Source of the DNA: Adiantum capillus-veneris
Taxonomy: Eukaryota > Streptophyta > Polypodiopsida > Polypodiales > Pteridaceae
NCBI GenBank assembly: GCA_014529385.2
Contig: CM043965.1
Location: 13,161,912 to 13,225,911, forward strand
Reading direction: 5' to 3'
DNA: 64,000 bases
The notes beneath the pieces are model-generated. The model had not been told where the DNA came from, did not search any database, and worked only from the letters and a program-made list of their open reading frames with translations. Position 1 is the first letter of the stretch, and each line of letters opens with the position of its first letter. A program made the translations under genes and the position numbers. This document shows positions 47,031-57,905 of this stretch, piece by piece.

Positions 47031-48030
47031 CTTAACCCAAAAATAAGTGTAAAAAGGGGATAACCAAACCACAAAGAGTCAATTTGAAAAGTTTCATCAA
47101 TTTGGTGTAGGAACATGGATTGCGATTTATGTCCCCCTGTGACAATTTGAGCGAAAATTGATACCATTGGGTCTAATGTGGTTCCACATAATTGAAATAT
47201 ACAATATTGGTGAGAAATTGACACAAAAAACTTGAATCTAGAAACTGAGCAAATGACACAAAAACCTTGAAATTGACCAAAATTTGGACCTTTTTAACTT
47301 TTTGTGATCCAAATCCAAAAATAAGTGAAAATCTGACATCTACAGAGTGCCAACATATAGCTGACCAAATATTATATTCAGATGTGGTCAAACATGGATT
47401 GCGATCCATGTACTTTTTGACCATCTTGTGCTGAGATTTGAGCAGTAGATATATAACAGCATTTGGGACAACTTTTGCAAAGGACACCATAGCACAAAAC
47501 TTCCAAAAGTTGACCAAATCATCAAAAAAACAGTTGCTAGTCAAAATCGTAGGATAGACACAAATTTTTTCTTTTGATCACCAAAAAGGTTTTCCAAATC
47601 CAAAAAGAAGTTGTGGAATAGACTACTTAGATTACAAGTAATCATCATGCCAAATTTGAGGTCTAGATCTGATGGAACATGGATTGCAATCCATGTACTT
47701 TTTTTGATTTTTTGGATAGAGATTATATAGACTTGTAGCAAAGACTGATACAAGCAAAAGATCCAAAAGCAAGATAGTTAAAAAAATCCAAGAAGTGGGT
47801 CAAAACAGGGCAAAAGTCATTCAAGACAAAAAATTGTCAAACAGACCTAGGCTTTGACTTTTGGGTGACCTAAAGTGATCCAAATCACTTGAAAACCATA
47901 TAGTAGGGAGTTGTGTGCCAAGTTTTAGTGCATTCTGACATAAGGGTACATGGATCACGATCCATGTCTCCCTCTCACAAATTGAGCCCATATTCATACC
48001 AAAGCTAGCTCTAGTCCCCAAAAGCATAGT
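47031..48030 (+). repeat. Diverged satellite, about 280-bp units with a palindromic box
   Basis: The box ACATGGATTGCGATCCATGT or a near variant recurs at about 47114, 47394, 47681 and 47948, that is, every 267-287 bp. In unit 3 the box is a perfect 20-bp palindrome; unit 1 has two changes. Other shared words are TGATCCAAATCC at unit ends and AATTTGAG after the box. Between the boxes the units are strongly diverged. Confidence 0.7.
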
Positions 48031-48379
48031 GGTGTTTTCAAAATTCAATCTGGATTTGAATCGTAGATTTGGCAAGCAAAATAATAATTTTTTATTGGAA
48101 GTGCGATAAAATTTTCTTTGGTTCAAAATTTTGACTAATAGAGCGGCTGTAAACTTATAGCCACCAAGTGATTTTTGTATAGGTTATGAAAATCACAGTT
48201 TGCAGCTCAAATTGCCTTCCACTGGAACATTAGATGCATCATAAAAGGTAACAAGTCAGGGTTTGTAAGCGTAATTTTCTTGGTGTATTTGCGATCAAGC
48301 AAGTTATATCAAAATAGAAATCCTGTTGTTAGAGACCCATTAAGTCACATTACAGAAGGGAGTGCCAATCAAGGGCTGT

Positions 48380-49077
48380 TGCTGACCTTAGAGCCAATCA
48401 TAGAGGAAAGGTTTTTGATACCTCATTAGAGAGATCCTATTCCTATATGGATGAGGGATTCCACAGTGTGAGTTTCAAGGAGGAAACCAATGTGGGACCA
48501 TCACAAACATCATCAAACATAAAACTTTTGCATCTACAATACCTGTTTGAAAATGAACAGGGTGCTAAAATCTACAAAGATGGTATGGATCGTTACTGTG
48601 TAAAATTAGAAGAGATTAAGTGAGCTCAAGCTCATAGTGCTCATAGATTATAGTGGAAATTGATACTTTGATGAAGAAGAAAGCATGTATTTAGTTGTGC
48701 ACAATCCCTTTATTGTGGACAAGTGGGGATTGACAGGCAACAAAGATTAAGTTGATGTCGAGCATGAGGGAAAGCCGCCAAAGCTAAACATTCCTAATGC
48801 AAAGCTTAAGCTAGTGAATGTGGCTACTTGTATCAACACAGATAGCATGCATGTGGTTTTGTATAAGTACAATAATGGAGAGGAAATGCTCTACTACAGA
48901 TGTGATGAACCCAATGTGAGAGAGTTAACGGAGCAAAAATACTTATATGTGTTCACGTACAAAGTGGAGAGAGATACACAGGTGATCATGATTGATAAGT
49001 ATGGTTGTCGAAGGTACTCTGCAGTAAATTCCAAAGAGCTTGAGGGATATACGTACTTTGGAGGGCCACTCCACTAG
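48380..49077 (+). pseudogene. N-terminal gag fragment of family X, copy 2
   Basis: Reads AKIYKDGMDRYCVKLE, VHNPFIVDKWGLTG, YNNGEEMLYYRCDEP and YTYFGGPLH, matching the minus-strand family X gag at 4020-5056. A frameshift and several stops (for example near 48622 and a TAA near 48750) break it. It stops at the YFGGPLH motif, so the gag core is missing. Confidence 0.7.
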
Positions 49078-49130
49078 TATTATATCACCCCTAGCATGCA
49101 TAGAGCAACTGTCTTTGAAATGAGGCCACA

Positions 49131-49735
49131 TGTAAGATCCCCAACCTAAAAGATTGGGGCAACTTGATAGATGGCCTTCCTTTATTCTCAAGTTCCATTG
49201 ATGACACCTTACTCTGAATCCACAAGCAAGGATACAAGCAACAAAAGAGAGGAAGTCCTCTCGATCATGATCGTGGTTGTAACAATCATACACCACAAGC
49301 CAGATTGATAAATCTAAGGATTGTAATGGGAGCTATTCCTATATCATAATGATAAAATCCCATTGACATATTTAGATCTGTAAACAATGCCTTTTTCCCC
49401 ACGTTGAAGAGGAATGGCTGCCATCCATAAGCCCTAAATATGATATGAGACTCATTCTTAACTAACTAGCAATCTTGTGAAAAGTACTCGACTTATCGGG
49501 TCCACTCGTCCATAGACCTAGATCCGTTTGGATACTAGTCTCTTACTAGACTCGTTCTTAACTAACTAGCAATCTTGTGAAAAGTACTCGACTTATCGTG
49601 TCCACTTGTCCATAGACCTAAATCCGTTTGGATACTAGTCTCTTACTTTTCACACCGCCCTCACCCGTTCTTCTTGTTTTTTAATCATTACCACATTGTT
49701 TTAAATGTAAAAAAGTGTTATTTTATTAATTCCAG
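49131..49735 (-). repeat. LTR-D, minus orientation
   Basis: The reverse complement matches about 56640-57166, including CTCATTCTTAACTAACTAG, CCGTTTGGATACTA, ACAACCACGATC and the end GTTGGGGATCTTACA. No primer-binding site lies beyond its 3' end, so it is a 3' or solo LTR. Confidence 0.65.
49449..49648 (+). repeat. 100-bp tandem duplication inside LTR-D
   Basis: GACTCATTCTTAACTAACTA at 49449 recurs at 49549 with only a few differences across the unit. Confidence 0.9.
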
Positions 49736-50311
49736 CTACAGGTTCTTTCATACAACCCTTCGAGCATCACTAAAATAATTATTTTTCAACAAGGACTAAC
49801 AAAGACAGTCTTATGAGTTTATCTAATTTTCTTATGAGTTTGCTGCTACTCGTAGGCTTTCTCTATCTAACCAATAGAGCACTCACAAAGGATTTATTTA
49901 TTTGCTAACTGCAAAATATGCACCTTTTCCAATTGCTAATCGCAAAGGGTATCTCACTAATCGCGAGGCATCTTGCTAACCTCACCGCAATGGAGATGAT
50001 AATCTCAACTTATTCTTCGCTAACCACGGGATCATCTTGCTAACCACGAGTTCCATTTAGAAATAAAATATTTCTTCAACAATTTTTCTCTTTGAGTGAT
50101 TCCTCAAACAAAATCCACTAACCCTTAATATCAGACGGTAACAATCTATCAAACAATAACAATTTAACAAACAACTCCTTCACTACTCTACAAAAATCAT
50201 ATGCTTGTTTCTTGTGATAAATCACATTTTCTTGGATGATTTAAGGAAATTCCTAAGCTTGACCTACTAAGTCAACATGTATATCAATGCAAAATTATAA
50301 ATTGGTCTTAC
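49736..50311 (-). other. Probable first intron of the split gene, with short repeats
   Basis: On the minus strand it starts with GTAAGA directly after the exon. At 49905-50060 are six copies of a GCTAACCACGAG-like word about 20-40 bp apart. No second exon was found before LTR-D. Confidence 0.4.
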
Positions 50312-50360
50312 CGGATTGGTGACATGTTCGACTACCTCCCGTGCTTGAGGGTGGGCGGTG

Positions 50361-52127
50361 TGCAAAGGGTGCTAACAGATGCATGGTAGAGGGCTAAAGC
50401 AAGTGTGGGAGACCTCAGCAGCACAGTGGCAACGAAAATGCATGCTTAAAGTGTTTTTTAAGGTCAGGGGGCCTCCGAAGTGGGCTGATTGGGACTGCAG
50501 GTCAAAGTGTTCGAGATGCGTGAAATGTGCCCCAAACTGTGGTATTCAAGATGCTCTAGAAGCTTGTTCAGACGGCTTGTCAAACGAGGCTTCGGTGTGA
50601 AAGATATGCCAGTCCGAAGTTAGAAGGCTTCGCAGATCTCGACGGACAGGGCAGGTACAGACATGTGGCCAAAACTGGGATCATTGGATACGAGTGTAAA
50701 GCTCAAGCTGTTGATCACGCCGGTCTTTTCGGTTCGCCATTCGGAGCTCAAACGGACAAGTTATGGCATGTGGAATATTTGCTGGGGATCAGGTACATGC
50801 TCACCAGACCACGTTGGTAAGCGCGTCTACAAAAGGTTTTTTGAGCTCGCCAGGTGTCTGGTGGGTAGCATGTAGCATGTGATGCTAGTCAAAGTCGACG
50901 GCACCCGAATCGGAGTCCGGTGCATAGAGATATGCTTGGTCGAGGTCGGCAATTCGTAGCGAACGTGGATGCTTTTTTCTATGTTTGGGGCATGCCGTTT
51001 GAGGCCGTCAAGGCATCATGGTTCGGAGCCGGCAGATGAAGTTCCCATGCGGCGTGATCGAGGAAGCTCATTTGGCGAGTTCGACTGCATAGAAGCATCG
51101 ACACCATAGGAAATGAATACAAAAAAAACCCTTGGGTATAAGTGCAAAAGAAAAGAATGGCTGGAGTTGGGGGCTAAAAACAAAAGGGAAACTCAAAGGC
51201 TCACGGAGGGAAAAAAAAGGGGCTTTTCGAGAGAGAGAGAGAGAGCTAAGAAGCAATAGGCCCCGGCGCTATTGCTTGGAGGAGTTGTTTTTTGGAAAAG
51301 AGGGAGGTAGAAAAAGAAGAGGGTTTTTGGCCTACGACGGAAGATAAGTTTTTTTTGGCCGGGAGAAAGAAGGAAGAGGAAGTGCAGGAGCGACGAGCCC
51401 TCTGTGGAGGAGTTGGAGGAAGAGAAGGAAAAACAAAAAAGGTTTTTCGTGCGCTCGGCGATCGAAGCCGACACCCGATGATGAAGCATCGTCTATGAAG
51501 TGGCTCGAAAGGGCGAGTGCTCTCTCAAGAAGAAGGCAGCCAACGAAGGCTACCAAGACGCAAAGTTGCTATACGAGCGAAGCCAAGAGAAGCGACTTCT
51601 GTCGAAGTGAAGACAGCGGTGGATTTGCCGTCGAGGTGTGTGCCGACGGATGCGAGTTTGGAGGGAGGTGTGTGCCCCTCTGTGTGAAACAGTGATGGCC
51701 ATAGTGCGGCTTAGAGTAGACTGTACGGGTCTTGTACATGGGTTTTTCATTGAAGAAGGAGCTATCATTGCCGGTTTTGGTGTCGTCTTTCCCCCCTTCC
51801 CCCCTTTCTTCTTTGCTCGTCTCCCAGGTGTGTGGTGCTGGTGTGTGTGAGCGTGTGCGTCCCCCTGGGCCCCCTGTGTGTGAGAGAGAGAGAGAAAGAG
51901 AGAGAGGTGTTGAATAGTGGAAGATCTGGAAGCGTGCAATATCGGTGTGGTAGTTTCTGAGGATTGTGCAGAGTGTTTGTGCGTTGGGCGAAGTGCATGC
52001 GAGGCCCTGTTAGTGCGAGTTGCTTGTTTGGAAGGTGTTTTCGAGAGGACAAGGGTGTTGTGAATACCCTGAGCTATATAGGGGTAGCTGTTTGTGTGTC
52101 GGGTGTGTTCCCCATTCCCCCTCTCCA
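50361..52127 (+). repeat. 5' LTR-C of the TR-GAG element
   Basis: 1767 bp. Contains GAGCTATATAGGGG about 60 bp before its end, a possible TATA-like motif. The many antisense and sense ORFs in it are not genes. Confidence 0.9.
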
Positions 52128-52132
52128 TCTTC

Positions 52133-52151
52133 TGGTGCCCCCACTGAGGAG
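52133..52151 (+). promoter_or_regulatory. Primer-binding site of the TR-GAG element
   Basis: TGGTGCCCCCACTGAGGAG, five bases after the LTR. This is the consensus form of the site shared in this window. Confidence 0.85.
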
Positions 52152-52240
52152 CGCACTGATGCTCCTGTTTGAAGACAAAGCGATGATTTTGGTGTTGCCA
52201 AAGGTGCGGCCTTTGAAGAGCAGGTGCTGTTAGAGAAACA

Positions 52241-54037
52241 ATGGCTTGGACGGGATTTCCCATTTTCACTGGGGTTCAAGATGCAGGAACCTGGCTCCAA
52301 GACTATGGGTTGTTCGTGCTGGAAAGCGGTTTGTTGAGGGAAGAAGGTGCGGTACAGGTGTTTCCTCTCCTGGTTCGTGGTAAAGCGAGGCTATGGTTCG
52401 ATGGCCTGCCTAATGAGGAAAAGGTGGATCATGAAGCACTAGAAGCGGCTTTTCGAAGCAAATATGTAGTAGATGCGCAATTGGATGAAGTAAAGAGAAA
52501 GCTCGACAGGTTAAAACAGAGCTTGGAAGTGGATTTTCAAGCGTTCCTATGGGAGTTTGAGGGCCTTTGGGAAAAGCTGATAAAGGTAACCGCTGCTGAG
52601 AATGTTGGGTTTTTAAAGTTGAGAAAATTCATGGATTGCCTTCATGAGGAAGTACGCGACAAGGTTGAGATAGACGGCCCGGTGTCATACGAAGAAGCGG
52701 TGGCTATAGCGAAAGGGCAAACCAAGAAGATTCTCAAGAAGCGTGAAGCTAGACAGAGTTTTCTAGGTGTTGTGATACCAAAGCAGGTTGATGTAGTGGT
52801 AGCCGAGCCAAGGATTGTGCAAAGAGAAGTGCATGTGCAAGAGGAACTGAGGGTTCTGTGGTTGCACAGAGATAGGGTGGTTCCTATGTCGAGGATGCTA
52901 GCTAGAGTGGCTCCAATTGTGGAAGATATGCAGGTTGTTCCCGATCAGGCAAAGGATGTGCTACCAAGCTCAAGTATGACTGTAGAAGCTCCATCAGAGG
53001 GTGGTAAAGGTCAAAGGGTTCGGTTTGTAGATGAGATCGAAACGATGAAGCTAGAGGAGATTCCTGAGCCTGAAACGGAAGAGGAGACTGGGTCAAGTGA
53101 TGATAGTTCTATGGATGCAGACACGAGTTGGGAGACGGAGTTGTCTCAATCCAGGTATGATGAGTTCGATCTCTTGCAAGTGGGTGGAGATACAGTGAAT
53201 GTGTGCGAGGAGCAAGGAACACTGCAAACCGTTATGTTCGATGGAGATCAAGTGGAGGAGCCCGAGCCTACATACGATGATGACCAGGTAAAGGTGATGT
53301 GCGGTGCCATGTTAATGGCCATGCTGATGAAGGTAGCAGTGGAATATGCCATGGTGGTGCAACAGGTGCAAAATTTTTCCAAAAGGGTTAGAGCAACCTT
53401 TCCTATGGAAGAAGATGAGGATAATGCGATAGAGAACGAGTTTCTCTCTTCCTTGATGGAGCATGATGCAGTAGTAGAAGAGCTGCTTAAAGAGCAGGTG
53501 ATGGAAGCTGACAAGCAAGTGGTGCTTATCGACCTTGAAGGGCCGATTGATGAGGGAGATCTTGATGATGTTGGAGTTGAGTACATGGCAAGTGTGAAGG
53601 CGACTGTGGAGCCAAAGATAGAGGTGCTTCCTATGCAGCAAGTGCACTTGGTGACAAGTGATGTGGATTCCAAGGCCATGTACAAGCTTTCTAAGGAGGT
53701 CTGTGAGTGGTGGTTGAAAGGTATGCTGATAAGCGCAGCTGTGAAGTGGGCTGTTGAGCAGGTACAGGATCTGCTAGACGAGGATCTAGCTTTACATGGA
53801 TGGGAGGGCGGGTCAAATATGCCGAGAGTGTTGGTTGACCACGATGGTGCTCTATTTGGTGTTCTTGGAGGTGCTTTGTTGCGAATGGGCAATTTACCAA
53901 TGAGTGCTTGGAGTGGTAGAAACATGATGATGACAGTCTGCCTATGTGGTTGGTTATGTGCCTTGGTATGGCACTATGCGAGGGTGTTACAGGTGGACGG
54001 AAGAGACCAGTACATGGTGTTTGACCCAGGCGGTTGA
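52241..54037 (+). CDS. Intact gag-like protein of the TR-GAG element, 598 aa
   Basis: ATG at 52241 is the first after the primer-binding site; the frame is unbroken to TGA 54035-54037. Residues about 15-165 are a retrotransposon gag core (VFPLLVRGKARLWFDGLP, LEAAFRSKY, VSYEEAVAIAKG). Residues 270-350 are acidic, with DTSWETE near 294. Near 352-363 is VMCGAMLMAMLM, a short hydrophobic helix-like motif shared with the 42-kb element. The C-terminal 170 residues have a second such motif (GMLISAAVKWAVEQV) and a Trp/Cys-rich tail. There is no zinc knuckle, protease, RT, RNase H or integrase. It likely forms particles and packages RNA, with enzymes supplied in trans. Conservation of a long ORF suggests selection or youth. 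Confidence 0.8.
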   Translation: MAWTGFPIFTGVQDAGTWLQDYGLFVLESGLLREEGAVQVFPLLVRGKARLWFDGLPNEEKVDHEALEAAFRSKYVVDAQLDEVKRKLDRLKQSLEVDFQAFLWEFEGLWEKLIKVTAAENVGFLKLRKFMDCLHEEVRDKVEIDGPVSYEEAVAIAKGQTKKILKKREARQSFLGVVIPKQVDVVVAEPRIVQREVHVQEELRVLWLHRDRVVPMSRMLARVAPIVEDMQVVPDQAKDVLPSSSMTVEAPSEGGKGQRVRFVDEIETMKLEEIPEPETEEETGSSDDSSMDADTSWETELSQSRYDEFDLLQVGGDTVNVCEEQGTLQTVMFDGDQVEEPEPTYDDDQVKVMCGAMLMAMLMKVAVEYAMVVQQVQNFSKRVRATFPMEEDEDNAIENEFLSSLMEHDAVVEELLKEQVMEADKQVVLIDLEGPIDEGDLDDVGVEYMASVKATVEPKIEVLPMQQVHLVTSDVDSKAMYKLSKEVCEWWLKGMLISAAVKWAVEQVQDLLDEDLALHGWEGGSNMPRVLVDHDGALFGVLGGALLRMGNLPMSAWSGRNMMMTVCLCGWLCALVWHYARVLQVDGRDQYMVFDPGG

Positions 54038-54268
54038 TGATAAGTAAAGCAACGGGTTGGGCAACCCGCATGAACAAAGGTAGCGGGTAGCATATGCCAG
54101 GTTTTGTACATATAGTTGTGATTTTGGAGTGCTTTCGGTCTCCAGTTTGGTGTTGCAGTTTTTTTAGGTGCAATAAACTTGTGTGTGGTTGAACATGAGT
54201 GTTCAACAAGGAGGTGGGCAATGATGGTGTAGCCAAAGTTTGTCCGCGCCATAAAGTGTGCTATGCAG

Positions 54269-56022
54269 TGCAAAGGGTGCTAACAGATGCATGGTAGAGG
54301 GCTAAAGCAAGTGTGGGAGACCTCAGCAGCACAGTGGCAACAAAAATGCATGCTTAAAGTGTTTTTTTAAGGCCAGGGGGCCTCCGAAGTGGGCTGATTG
54401 GGATGGCAGGTCAAAGTGTTCGAGATGCGTGAAATGTGCCCCAAAATGTGGTATTCAAGATGCTCTAGAAGCTCGTTCAGATGGCTTGTCAAAAGGGGCT
54501 TCGGTGTGAAAGATATGCCAGTCCGAAGTTAGAAGGCTTCGCAGATCCCGACGGACAGGGCAGGTACAGACATGTGGCCAAAACTGGGGTCATTGGATTC
54601 GAGTGTAAAGCTCAAGCTGTTGATCACGCCGGTCTTTTCGGTTCACCATTCGGAGCTCAAACGGACAAGTTATGGCCTGTGGAATATTTGCTGGGGGTCG
54701 GGTACATGCTCACCGGACCACGTTGGTAAGCGCGTCTACAAAAGGTTTTTTGAGCTCTCCAGATGTCTGGTGGGTAGCATGCAGCATGTGATGCTAGTCG
54801 GAGTCGACGGCACACGAATCGGAGTCCGGTGCATGGAGATATGCTTGGTCGAGGTTGGCAATTCGTAGCGAACGTGGATGCTTTTTTCTATGTTTGGGGC
54901 ACACCGTTTGAGGCCATCAAGGCATCATGGTTCGGAGCCGGCAGATGAAGTTTCCATGCGGCGTGATCGAGGAAGCTCATTTGGCGAGTTCGACCGCATA
55001 GAAGCGTCGACACCATAGAAAATGGATACAAAAAAAACCCTTGGGTATAAGTGCAAAAGAAAAGAATGGCTGGAGTTGGGGGGCTAAAAACAAAAGGGAA
55101 ACTCAAAGGCACATGGAGGGGAAAAAAAGGGGCTTTTTGAGAGAGAGAGAGCTAAGAAGCAATAGCCCCCGGCGCTATTGCTTGGAGTAGTTGTTTTTTG
55201 GAAAAGAGGGAGGTAGAAAAAGAAGAGGGTTTTTGGCCTACGACGGAAGATAAGTTTTTTTTGGCCGGGAGAAAGAAGGAAGAGGAAGCGGAGGAGCGGC
55301 GAGCGCTTTGTGGAGGAGTTGGAGGAAGAGAAGGAAAAACAAAAAAGGTTTTTCGTGCGCTCGGCGATCGAAGCCGACACCCGATGATGAAGCATCGTCT
55401 ATGAAGTGGCTCGAAAGGGCGAGTGCTCTCTCAAGAAGAAGGCAGCCAACGAAGGCTACCAAGACGCAAAGCTGCTATACGAGCGAAGCCAAGAGAAGCG
55501 ACTTCTGTCGAAGTGAAGACAACGGTGGATTTGCCGTCGAGGTGTGTGCCGACGGATGCGAGTTTTGAGGGAGGTGTGTGCCCATCTGTGTGAAACAGTG
55601 ATGGCCATAGTGCGGCTTAGAGTAGATTGTACGGGTCTTGTACATGGGTTTTTCATTGAAGAAGGAGCTATCATTGCCGGTTTTGGTGTCGTCTTTCCCC
55701 CCTCCCCCCCTTTCTTCTTTGCTCGTCTCCCAGGTGTGTGGTGCTGGTGTGTGTGAGCGTGTGCGCCCCCCCCGAGTCCCCTGTGTGTGTGAGAGAGAGA
55801 GGTGTTGAATAGTGGACGAGCTGGAAGCGCGCAATATCGGTGTGGTAGCTTCTGAGGATTGTGCAGAGTGTTTGTGCGTTGGGCGAAGTGCATGCGAGGC
55901 CCTGTTAGTGTGAGTTGCTTGTGTTGAAGGTGTTTTCGAGAGGACAGGGGTGCTGTGAATACCCTGAGCTATATAGGGGTAGCTGTTTGTGTGTCGGGTG
56001 TGTTCCCCATTCCCCCTCTCCA
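54269..56022 (+). repeat. 3' LTR-C of the TR-GAG element
   Basis: 1754 bp, matching 50361-52127 with scattered substitutions and small indels, mainly in the GA tracts. Confidence 0.9.
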
Positions 56023-56233
56023 GCGGCTTCAACTTCTTCCGCAGTCAATACCTTTGCTTGAGCTACAATTGGAGTAGTTGATACCTTCCATTGCACCTTC
56101 CTTGGAGGTGGAATTGTAGGAGCGTCCTTGGAGCTTCGGGTCACTTGCTTCGAGGCCATAGTACGTGAAAGAGAAGAGAGAAAGCTTCAGCGAGAAAAGG
56201 AGAGTTGTTGCTTCCTTGCTTGCCAAGAAGATG

Positions 56234-56235
<2 letters not shown>

Positions 56236-56298
<63 letters not shown>
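56236..56298 (+). repeat. (GA)n microsatellite in the 5' leader of the split gene
   Basis: Pure GA tract of about 63 bp; CT-rich in the direction of the minus-strand gene, as is common in plant 5' leaders. Confidence 0.9.
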
Positions 56299-56300
<2 letters not shown>

Positions 56301-56448
56301 ACAATATGAGGGGGTTGAAGGTTAAAGCTTGAAGGAGAGAGGTGGAGGGTGAGAGGTTGAGAGAGAGAAGATACCTCTGATGTCAAGACAAGAGTGCTTC
56401 CACTTTTGAGAACTTTTGTGTGTTTGTTGAAATTGAGGGAAGAGGGGC

Positions 56449-56457
56449 CTTTATATA
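56449..56457 (-). promoter_or_regulatory. TATA box of the split minus-strand gene
   Basis: CTATATAAAGG on the minus strand, about 290 bp upstream of the ATG. Transcription would start near 56420. A CACGTG G-box core lies 60 bp further upstream at 56513-56518. Confidence 0.6.
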
Positions 56458-56512
56458 GGCTCTCAAGGGCAAAAACAAAAGCTAAAACTGGTGAAAAGGA
56501 GAGAGAAAAGTT

Positions 56513-56518
56513 CACGTG
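56513..56518 (-). promoter_or_regulatory. G-box (CACGTG)
   Basis: Perfect CACGTG upstream of the TATA box; in plants it is bound by bZIP and bHLH factors. Occurrence by chance is possible. Confidence 0.4.
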
Positions 56519-56559
56519 TGTTTGTGGCTAAAAAATTATTATTATTATTTGCATGCACG

Positions 56560-57166
56560 TATCTAGATACGTGATTTAGAGACTCTAATTGTAGGATCAG
56601 ATTAGTTGGGTACTTTTCACAAGACTACTAGCTAGTTAAGAATAAGTCTCATATTATATTATGAATGGCGGCCATGAAATTAATAAAGGAATATTATTTG
56701 TACATGTAAAACAATTTGGTAATAATTAAAAAACAAGAGGAGCGGGTGAGTGCAATGTGGAATGTGGGAGACATAGTATCCAAACGGATCTATGTCTATG
56801 GACTGGTGGACCCAATTACTCGGGTACTTTCCACAAGACTCCTAGTTAGTTAAGAATGAGTCTCATATCATATTTAGGGTTTATGAATGGTGGTCATGCC
56901 TCTTCAATGTGGGGAAAAATGTTGTTTATAGATCCGAAATATCTCAATGGGATTTTATCTTTATGATACATGAATAACTTCCATTAGAATCCTTAGATTT
57001 ATCGACCTAGCTTGTGGTGTATGACCCTTACAACCACGATCGTGATGGGTAGAGAACTTCCTCTCTTTTATTACTCGTATCCTTGCTTCATGGAATCGAA
57101 GTAAGATATTATCAATGGAACTTGAGAATAAAGGAGGGACCAATCTTCCAGGTTGGGGACGTCACA
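56560..57166 (+). repeat. LTR-D, plus orientation
   Basis: Ends GACGTCACA right before an initiator-tRNA primer-binding site. Inverted relative to 49131-49735. It has an internal repeat about 213 bp apart (GGGTACTTTTCACAAGACT at 56607, GGGTACTTTCCACAAGACT at 56821). The left end is approximate. Confidence 0.65.
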
Positions 57167-57168
57167 AT

Positions 57169-57180
57169 TGGTATTAGAGC
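57169..57180 (+). promoter_or_regulatory. Primer-binding site, initiator tRNA-Met type
   Basis: TGGTATTAGAGC two bases after CA, one change from the standard TGGTATCAGAGC. Confidence 0.75.
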
Positions 57181-57905
57181 ACCACTAACCATCATGGCCC
57201 TTGGTGGAGTCACAATCCATAATCGATGACTTTATGACAAAGTGATATCTATTATCCCTGTCAATCAAGTTGTTATTGATAATCACACTCGACCAATCTT
57301 CAACAAAAAATTTTTCATTGGCTACCCCAAGCTTCCTTGTGTGTATCGTATTCTAAACCCATGGCGTAAACCACCAAAATATTATCACATGCCAGCTAAT
57401 GTGTATCACAATTATGGATGAAACCTCTAATATGTTTCTCATGGGGAGATCTTTGTAGACCCCCTCTATATGACATTTGGACGACTTTATGAAGAGGAGA
57501 TCAGGTTGTTTTCTTCATAATATAAATAATTTGACCGGTTAAGTCTTGTAAGTGAGTTTTCGGTGGATTGAATAAGCCATGACTGGTTAAGTCATGTGAT
57601 TGAGATATGTCATGGACAGGTTAAGTCACGTGATTGAGTTTTACTGGACTAGATAAGGCATGTGATTAAGTTTTTAGTGGAATGGATTAAGTTTAGAAAA
57701 TATCTTAGCATTTTGAGTTATTATGAACATTGGTGTTAATATATGCGTACCCTCAAGGGAAATCTCAAATTGCTCCTATAGTGGAGAATCCTCAGAACAA
57801 TGCTATTTATACAAAAATTCAAGAGAAGAAGTTATTGCTCAAGCAAATGCAACCACCTTCTTTTAAAGCAGAGGGTGATGATATTAAAAATTATGTGGAA
57901 GTTGT
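57181..57905 (+). pseudogene. Degenerate gag after LTR-D
   Basis: Around 57750-57900 the frame reads KIQEKKLLLKQMQPPSFKAE then GDDIKNYVE, a usual gag opening. The stretch before it has stops in every frame. Homology ends near 57905. Confidence 0.45.

Larger units (their letters stand above)
50361..56022 (+). mobile_element. TR-GAG-type non-autonomous LTR retrotransposon, apparently complete
   Basis: LTRs 50361-52127 and 54269-56022 begin TGCAAAGGGTGCTAACAG and end CCCCCTCTCCA. A primer-binding site follows the first. Between them is a single intact ORF of 598 codons without pol. The LTRs look about 97% identical over their first 180 bp. Flanks GCGGT (50355-50359) and GCGGC (56023-56027) may be a target duplication with one change, if the element starts one base earlier. 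Confidence 0.85.
50312..56159 (-). pseudogene. First coding exon of a host-type gene, split by a retrotransposon
   Basis: Minus-strand ATG at 56157-56159 starts a frame (MASKQVTRSSKDAPTIPPPR and on) that stays open for 137 nt up to 56023, where the 50-kb element ends. Past the other end of the element the same frame resumes at 50354 and runs 43 nt to a strong donor, CCG|GTAAGA, at 50312/50311. That makes 60 codons in phase 0. A TATA box, a leader of about 260 nt with a microsatellite, and the ATG all precede it in order. I do not recognise the short basic, Pro-containing N-terminus, and no later exon was found. Unless the element is spliced out, the allele is disrupted. Confidence 0.5.

Noticed and set aside
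51550-52269. 239-codon minus-strand ORF in the 5' LTR-C, with counterparts at 55475-56032, 38868-39380 and 43624-44025
   Set aside because: It lies across LTR sequence and its end, differs in frame between copies, and carries no domain.
53248-54236. Minus-strand ORFs of 225 and 181 codons
   Set aside because: Antisense shadows of the intact TR-GAG ORF and its 3' leader; Ser/Thr-rich low-complexity translation.
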